Source of the DNA: Euwallacea fornicatus
Lineage: Eukaryota; Arthropoda; Insecta; Coleoptera; Curculionidae
Direction of reading: 5' to 3'
Length of the DNA stretch: 64,000 nt
Assembly (NCBI RefSeq): GCF_040115645.1
Contig: NW_027096045.1
Span: forward strand, 1-64,000
The translations under genes were made by a program, and so were the position numbers. Below the pieces are notes generated by a model that ran no database searches, was not told where the DNA came from, and was given only the letters and a program-made list of their open reading frames with translations. This document shows, piece by piece, positions 62,773-64,000 of the stretch (positions within the stretch are counted from its first letter, which is position 1; every line of letters begins with the position of its first letter).

Positions 62773-64000
62773 CTAGGCTAGCCGAGGGAGTGGAACTTCT
62801 ATTGGCTCTTCATTTGACTGGTTGTTCTTCTGACTCCGATTCCTCAGTCGGGGTTGCAACAACTTTTTCCATGTTAAAGCTGCCATTGCTCCTATAATTA
62901 TAATATACATTAGTAATGTCCACACACTAGGGGGTGTGTAGAGGTCGTTGTCCGTCCAGCTGCCGCTTTCCTGCTCCTCATAAACTTCATGTTTTAGCTT
63001 ATGCAGGTCATCTAACTCGAGCTCGGGTAGGTGAATGCTCAAGTTTAAGTTCTGTCGGGGTGGAACGTCCGTGATAATTTTAGGTAGCAAAATGGGCTTC
63101 AGAGTGTTTTCCATGATCCTCATGGTATTCGTTGCCTGCTGGTTCCCGATGCTTAACTTACATCCCTTTGGAATTTCGTATAGATATGTCCCGTGCAAGG
63201 TTTTGGCTTCTGTTTGTCTATTTTGGCACGTTAGCTGGGCTATTTCTTCTGTAGGACTTATTACAATCCATTTATCTGACACATCTAACCTATTTAAAAT
63301 TATTCTGTCTATTTTTATTAACGTTTGAGTACAGTTCGAAGGATTTTTCACTAAGTTTATTAACTGTATTTCACAAGGGGTTTCTGGCTGATTTCCCGTT
63401 AAGTCTGTTTCATAGCACAAGTATAGTTCTGGCTTTAATTTACGACACTCGCGGTGAAAGTACGCGTGGTACAACTGGCTCTTTACAAGGTACTTCCCTT
63501 TAGGTATGATTGCCCTAAACTGACCCTGAATGTAAACGGGAATAGAATACAAATGGTAATAAGAAAATTGCAGATTCTGAACAGTAGGAATGTGTAAAAT
63601 GTACGTGATTCGATAGTCCGATAGGAAACACTCCAGTTTTGTTATTTCTTCGTATTTAACTATATTTTCCAAAGTTATAGGTAGTGGTAGATTGGTCCTT
63701 CCTATGTCGTTGCTTAACTCCGTGAGTGCAGTGAGTAGATCCCTTTGGTCCATTATGCTTGGGTGCATGGTATTTAATCTTGCAAATACCAACGAGTTTT
63801 CGACATCTTGTAGGATGGTGTTGATTATCTCGTACATATCAATTATTTCGTTGACAATTTCCTTCAAAAAGGAACAATTTCTATCGTCGATCACATCCTT
63901 GATATAAGGTACAATTTCTTTCAATTTTTCCTCCAGTATTCTATCATTGTCGTAAAGCTGTTTTAGCGTTTTGTTAAACCTTTCTAAAGCCAACACTGTC
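62773..64000 (-). CDS. env: Env (C-terminal part), element 4, continues beyond the window
   Basis: About 409 codons of the same env as elements 2 and 3, ending at TAG (62773-62775). The part before the LALERF region, including the basic cleavage site, lies outside the window. The membrane segment and basic tail are present. It reads CQNRQ like element 3. The frame is open throughout. The GTG near 63996 is only an internal valine codon and not a start. Confidence 0.9.
   Translation of the reverse strand, partial: TVLALERFNKTLKQLYDNDRILEEKLKEIVPYIKDVIDDRNCSFLKEIVNEIIDMYEIINTILQDVENSLVFARLNTMHPSIMDQRDLLTALTELSNDIGRTNLPLPITLENIVKYEEITKLECFLSDYRITYILHIPTVQNLQFSYYHLYSIPVYIQGQFRAIIPKGKYLVKSQLYHAYFHRECRKLKPELYLCYETDLTGNQPETPCEIQLINLVKNPSNCTQTLIKIDRIILNRLDVSDKWIVISPTEEIAQLTCQNRQTEAKTLHGTYLYEIPKGCKLSIGNQQATNTMRIMENTLKPILLPKIITDVPPRQNLNLSIHLPELELDDLHKLKHEVYEEQESGSWTDNDLYTPPSVWTLLMYIIIIGAMAALTWKKLLQPRLRNRSQKNNQSNEEPIEVPLPRLA

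Larger units (their letters stand above)
62439..64000 (-). mobile_element. Element 4: third copy of the element 2/3 family, cut by the window edge
   Basis: Begins with a 312-bp 3' LTR right after satellite ending tatg, which is the expected target duplication, but the partner site is outside the window. Polypurine tract and env follow in the same order and strand as elements 2 and 3. The sequence follows element 3 rather than element 2 at the env positions that differ. Confidence 0.93.

Overview
The window is eukaryotic heterochromatin, almost certainly from an insect. About 42.1 kb of the 64 kb (two thirds) is one tandem satellite with a 139-bp monomer. It is interrupted by four gypsy/errantivirus-type (Metaviridae) LTR retrotransposons that carry an env gene. 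The insect assignment is an inference from the gag-pol-env layout, the tRNA-Ser-type primer binding site, the 4-bp target duplications and the LTR termini (AGT...AAGT). I cannot name the species, and there is no host gene in the window.

Layout: satellite array A1 (1-13700); element 1 on the + strand (13701-18818, 5118 bp, 250-bp LTRs); array A2 (18819-25191); element 2 on the - strand (25192-32804, 7613 bp, 312-bp LTRs); array A3 (32805-47993); element 3 on the - strand (47994-55606, 7613 bp, same family as element 2 with no net length difference); array A4 (55607-62438); element 4 on the - strand (62439 to the window edge, same family, only the 3' LTR and most of env visible). Each complete element has LTRs that look identical to each other and its own 4-bp duplication of satellite sequence (gact, cctt, cact), so these are separate and recent insertions.

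Elements 2 and 3 look autonomous. They have gag, then pol in the -1 frame (protease, reverse transcriptase, RNase H, integrase with D-D-35-E), then env in the same frame as pol but behind a single TAA. Env resembles the baculovirus-F-like fusion proteins of errantiviruses. It has no good ATG of its own. The 5' leader holds a ten-codon hydrophobic micro-ORF crossed by a perfect GTAAGT donor, in a phase that fits an acceptor just upstream of env, so env is probably made from a spliced mRNA whose signal-peptide start lies upstream of gag.

Element 1 belongs to a related family with different LTRs. It is an internally deleted derivative: RT/RNase H and integrase are both missing, yet both deletions keep the frame, leaving one long open frame that joins protease, the RNase H-integrase linker and env. 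It keeps gag, the leader micro-ORF, the donor and a canonical -1 slippery heptamer.

The satellite has two main monomer types and mosaics of them, many higher-order repeats whose lengths are multiples of 139 bp, and one readable unequal-exchange junction (about 13330) that duplicated a 15-monomer block before element 1 inserted.
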